Below are positions 62,172 to 64,000 of a stretch of 64,000 nt of DNA, piece by piece (positions within the stretch are counted from its first letter, which is position 1; each line of letters begins with the position of its first letter). Origin of the DNA: Gammaproteobacteria bacterium (lineage in GTDB: Bacteria > Pseudomonadota > Gammaproteobacteria > Pseudomonadales > Azotimanducaceae); assembly GCA_026705345.1 (NCBI GenBank), contig JAPPAV010000069.1, forward strand, positions 1 through 64,000, given 5' to 3'. The notes below the pieces were generated by a model. That model did no database searches, had not been told where the DNA came from, and saw only the letters and a list, made by a program, of their open reading frames with translations. The translations under genes and the position numbers were made by a program.

Positions 62172-63056
62172 ATGGACGTCGCTGCGCGGGAACGGCGCGC
62201 TCTTGTCTACGCACTAGCGAGCGTCGTCCTGTGGTCCACCGTAGCCACGGGATTCAAGCTTGGTCTTCGCGACTTGGCCCCGGTGCAACTGCTCCTGCTC
62301 GGTTGCGTCATCGCGTTCGTCTTCTTCGCTGCCGCCAGTGGGTTCGTGAGGGCGAAATTGAGCCTGCGCGAGCACCTTGCCGGTGCGGCGCTCGGGTTGG
62401 TCAACCCGTTTGCCTACTACCTGATCCTGTTTGAAGCCTACGACCGGCTTCCGGCGCAGATCGCGCAACCGCTGAACTTCACTTGGGCGATCGCGCTGGC
62501 GTTGTTGGCCATTCCACTGCTACGGCAAAGACTATCCGCCCGCGGCTGGGTCGGCGTCGTGATCGGCTACGTCGGGGTCGTGGTGATCCTGACCGAAGGA
62601 CGGTTCGACGGCCTCGGCCACTTCGATCCGCTCGGCGTGGCCTTGGCTCTTGGCAGTGCCTTGATCTGGGCCTGGTACTGGATCATGACCGTTCGCCTTG
62701 GCATTCACCCGGTGCCGCTCATGCGGAATGGGTTCGCCGTCGCCACCTGCTTTGTTGCCGTGGTCTGCTGGGCAACCGTTGGATTGCCGACATTGAACCT
62801 CGAGACCGTTGGCTACGGCGCGTGGGTTGGCCTGGTCGAGACCGGGGTCGCCTTCCTGCTGTGGCAGCGCGCCATGGCCCTCACCGAACATGCGGGGAAA
62901 CTCGGCGTGCTCATCTTCCTTGCGCCGTTCCTGTCACTGGTCCTGATCGCGACGGTGCTCCGGGAGGTCATTCATCCAAGCGCCGTGGTCGGACTGGCGC
63001 TGATTGCCGCCGGCCTCGTGCTCTCTCGCTGGCCATCGGCGCGGGACTCCGCGTAG
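62172..63056 (+). CDS. EamA/DMT family transporter
   Basis: A 294-residue protein with ten hydrophobic helices in two EamA repeats (first starting ALASVVLWSTVATGFKLGL, second at DPLGVALALGSALIWAWYW). These carriers export amino acids or other metabolites; the substrate cannot be told. The fifth-helix block VGVVIGYVGVVVILTEG is typical. The TAG stop is part of the degenerate left end of a palindromic element. Confidence 0.9.
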   Translation: MDVAARERRALVYALASVVLWSTVATGFKLGLRDLAPVQLLLLGCVIAFVFFAAASGFVRAKLSLREHLAGAALGLVNPFAYYLILFEAYDRLPAQIAQPLNFTWAIALALLAIPLLRQRLSARGWVGVVIGYVGVVVILTEGRFDGLGHFDPLGVALALGSALIWAWYWIMTVRLGIHPVPLMRNGFAVATCFVAVVCWATVGLPTLNLETVGYGAWVGLVETGVAFLLWQRAMALTEHAGKLGVLIFLAPFLSLVLIATVLREVIHPSAVVGLALIAAGLVLSRWPSARDSA

Positions 63057-63116
63057 CGGGAAGCGGTCCAACGTACATCGCATTCCGGTGCGGGCGGGGA
63101 CAAGCCCCGCCCCTAC
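63053..63116. repeat. Palindromic element, copy 4
   Basis: A 64 bp element from GTAGCGGG (one-base variant of the usual end) to CCCCTAC. Its right part contains the perfect hairpin GGGCGGGGACAAGCCCCGCCC and, read on the minus strand, begins GTAGGGGCGGGGCTTGTCCC, like copies 2 and 3. The left end supplies the stop of the EamA transporter (63054-63056). Confidence 0.65.
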
Positions 63117-63185
63117 GAGGTCGCGACGAAAACGCGCAGTGGCGACCCTAGCGATCGCCCGAATCCCAACACCTGCGCCGGTCCC

Positions 63186-64000
63186 TCAGATCACCGCCTC
63201 GATCAGATGCGGGCCGCCTGCGGCCAACGCCTGGATCAGACTCGCATCGAACTCCTCGCAGGTCTCAGCCCGGGTTCCCGCGACGCCTTGCGCCTTGGCA
63301 AGGGCGACCCAATCCAGCTCCGGCCGGGACAGGTCGAAAAGGCCCGCGGCCCGTTCGCCGATCTCGTTGACGCCGAGACGCCGGTACTCGACTTCAAGGA
63401 TGTTGTACTGGCGGTTCGAGAAGATGACCGAGACCAGGTCGAGGTTCTCCCTGGCCGCTGTCCACAGGAACTGGTTGGTGTACATGGCGCCGCCGTCGCC
63501 GAGCAGTGCGAGTACCGGGCGGTCCGGACATGCCACGGCTGCGCCGACGGCCGCCGGCCCGCCCTGGCCGATGGAGCCCCCGGTTAGATTGAGCCAGGTA
63601 TGCCGCACGCAACGTTGCATCACGCCGTAGGCTGCGCCGCCGCCTCCGGAATCCACGGCGACGATGCAGTTGTCCGGTGCCCGAGCAGCGAGGATCGCCG
63701 CAATGCTGCGGGCCCGCAGAGGACCGTCAGGGACCTCCGGTCGTCGCTCGCCGGGTGTTTCGGCTGGGGGCGCATCCAACGTTTCGGCGATGTCGGCGAG
63801 CGCACGGGCCACGTCCTCGTGCCGGTGCGCGACGCGGATCACTTCGCAACCCTCAGGTACCAGATCGCTGGGCAGATTTTGGTACGCGAAGAAACTGACC
63901 GGACGTTCGGCACCGACAAGAACGAGTCTTCGCACCGTTGCCAATAGCTGCAGGATCTGTTCCGGGAAGTACGGTAGTCGGTTGACCACTGGGAGGTCCG
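63186..64000 (-). CDS. Thiamine-diphosphate enzyme, acetolactate synthase-like, C-terminal part
   Basis: About 271 C-terminal residues; the gene begins beyond the right edge, since the frame stays open to base 64000 (DLPVVNRLPYFPEQ). The central domain is followed by the ThDP/magnesium motif LLGDGGAMYTNQFLWTA...NRQYN. GGSIGQGGPAAVGAAVACPD precedes it. The family includes acetolactate synthase, benzoylformate decarboxylase and uncharacterised oxo-acid decarboxylases; the pattern SFFAYQNLPSDLVP suits the latter, non-biosynthetic group. The active-site Glu and the N-terminal PYR domain are outside the window, so the reaction cannot be chosen. Confidence 0.85.
   Translation of the reverse strand, partial: DLPVVNRLPYFPEQILQLLATVRRLVLVGAERPVSFFAYQNLPSDLVPEGCEVIRVAHRHEDVARALADIAETLDAPPAETPGERRPEVPDGPLRARSIAAILAARAPDNCIVAVDSGGGGAAYGVMQRCVRHTWLNLTGGSIGQGGPAAVGAAVACPDRPVLALLGDGGAMYTNQFLWTAARENLDLVSVIFSNRQYNILEVEYRRLGVNEIGERAAGLFDLSRPELDWVALAKAQGVAGTRAETCEEFDASLIQALAAGGPHLIEAVI

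Overview
The window is dense, high-GC chromosomal DNA (by eye about 65% G+C) with almost no spare space. Three gene orders point to a gammaproteobacterium. They are ffh-rpsP-rimM-trmD-rplS (16.8 to 13.05 kb), xerD-dsbC-hom (12.75 to 9.7 kb) and recJ-prfB-lysS (6.36 to 2.0 kb), all on the minus strand. In Pseudomonas-like genomes these blocks lie close together as ffh...rplS...xerD-dsbC-hom-thrC-recJ-prfB-lysS. Here thrC is missing and a plus-strand block (TlpA-like thioredoxin, enolase-superfamily enzyme, pyruvate kinase) lies between hom and recJ. The accessory genes (PhyH dioxygenase, EstB-type hydrolase, luciferase-like monooxygenase, acyl-CoA dehydrogenase, sulfatase-like enzyme, flavin halogenase-like enzyme) suit an environmental, heterotrophic, probably uncultivated lineage. 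That habitat statement is inference.

Layout. 0-16.8 kb: partial mmsA, yceH, ung, the recJ-prfB-lysS operon with a textbook RF2 +1 frameshift site, the plus-strand metabolic island, then hom, dsbC, xerD and the ribosome/SRP operon. 17-24.7 kb: a secreted His-rich CxxCH protein, an M50 protease, a tightly coupled four-gene operon (EstB-like hydrolase, PhyH, rhomboid, sulfatase-like) and malonyl-CoA synthetase. 24.8-32.5 kb: acetoacetyl-CoA synthetase, a hendecad coiled-coil membrane protein, DUF2784, class I fumarase, an alpha/beta-hydrolase-fold protein without its nucleophile serine, a flavin monooxygenase and a broken 2-hydroxyacid dehydrogenase. 32.6-36.4 kb: radical SAM enzyme, flavin halogenase-like enzyme and FemAB-like acyltransferase. 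36.4-45.5 kb: asnS, a GT22 mannosyltransferase-like protein, lipA, a zeta-toxin-like module, cysS, an M20 peptidase and an HNH nuclease. 45.6-53 kb: a TMTC-like membrane/TPR protein, GT2-GtrA glycosyltransferase, S9 oligopeptidase and acyl-CoA dehydrogenase. 53-64 kb: membrane-anchored DsbA, PBP1B, a SPOR lipoprotein, then a minus-strand unit (peroxiredoxin, small Cys/His protein, ZrgA-like DUF2796 protein, ABC ATPase and permease, VOC protein, DUF3299 protein) that looks like zinc or metal handling. A MOSC protein, an EamA transporter and a partial ThDP enzyme close the window.

The most notable structures are: (1) a dispersed short palindromic element with GTAGGGG...CCCCTAC ends, present four times, whose ends supply the TAG stop codons of four neighbouring genes; (2) the radical SAM / halogenase-like / FemAB-like cluster; (3) several enzymes with altered catalytic residues; (4) a zeta-like kinase overlapping a small upstream gene; (5) a DUF3299 gene whose only good ATG is out of frame. 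I saw no CRISPR array, rRNA, tRNA, integrase-borne island or insertion sequence. All functions are read from sequence motifs; no database search was run.
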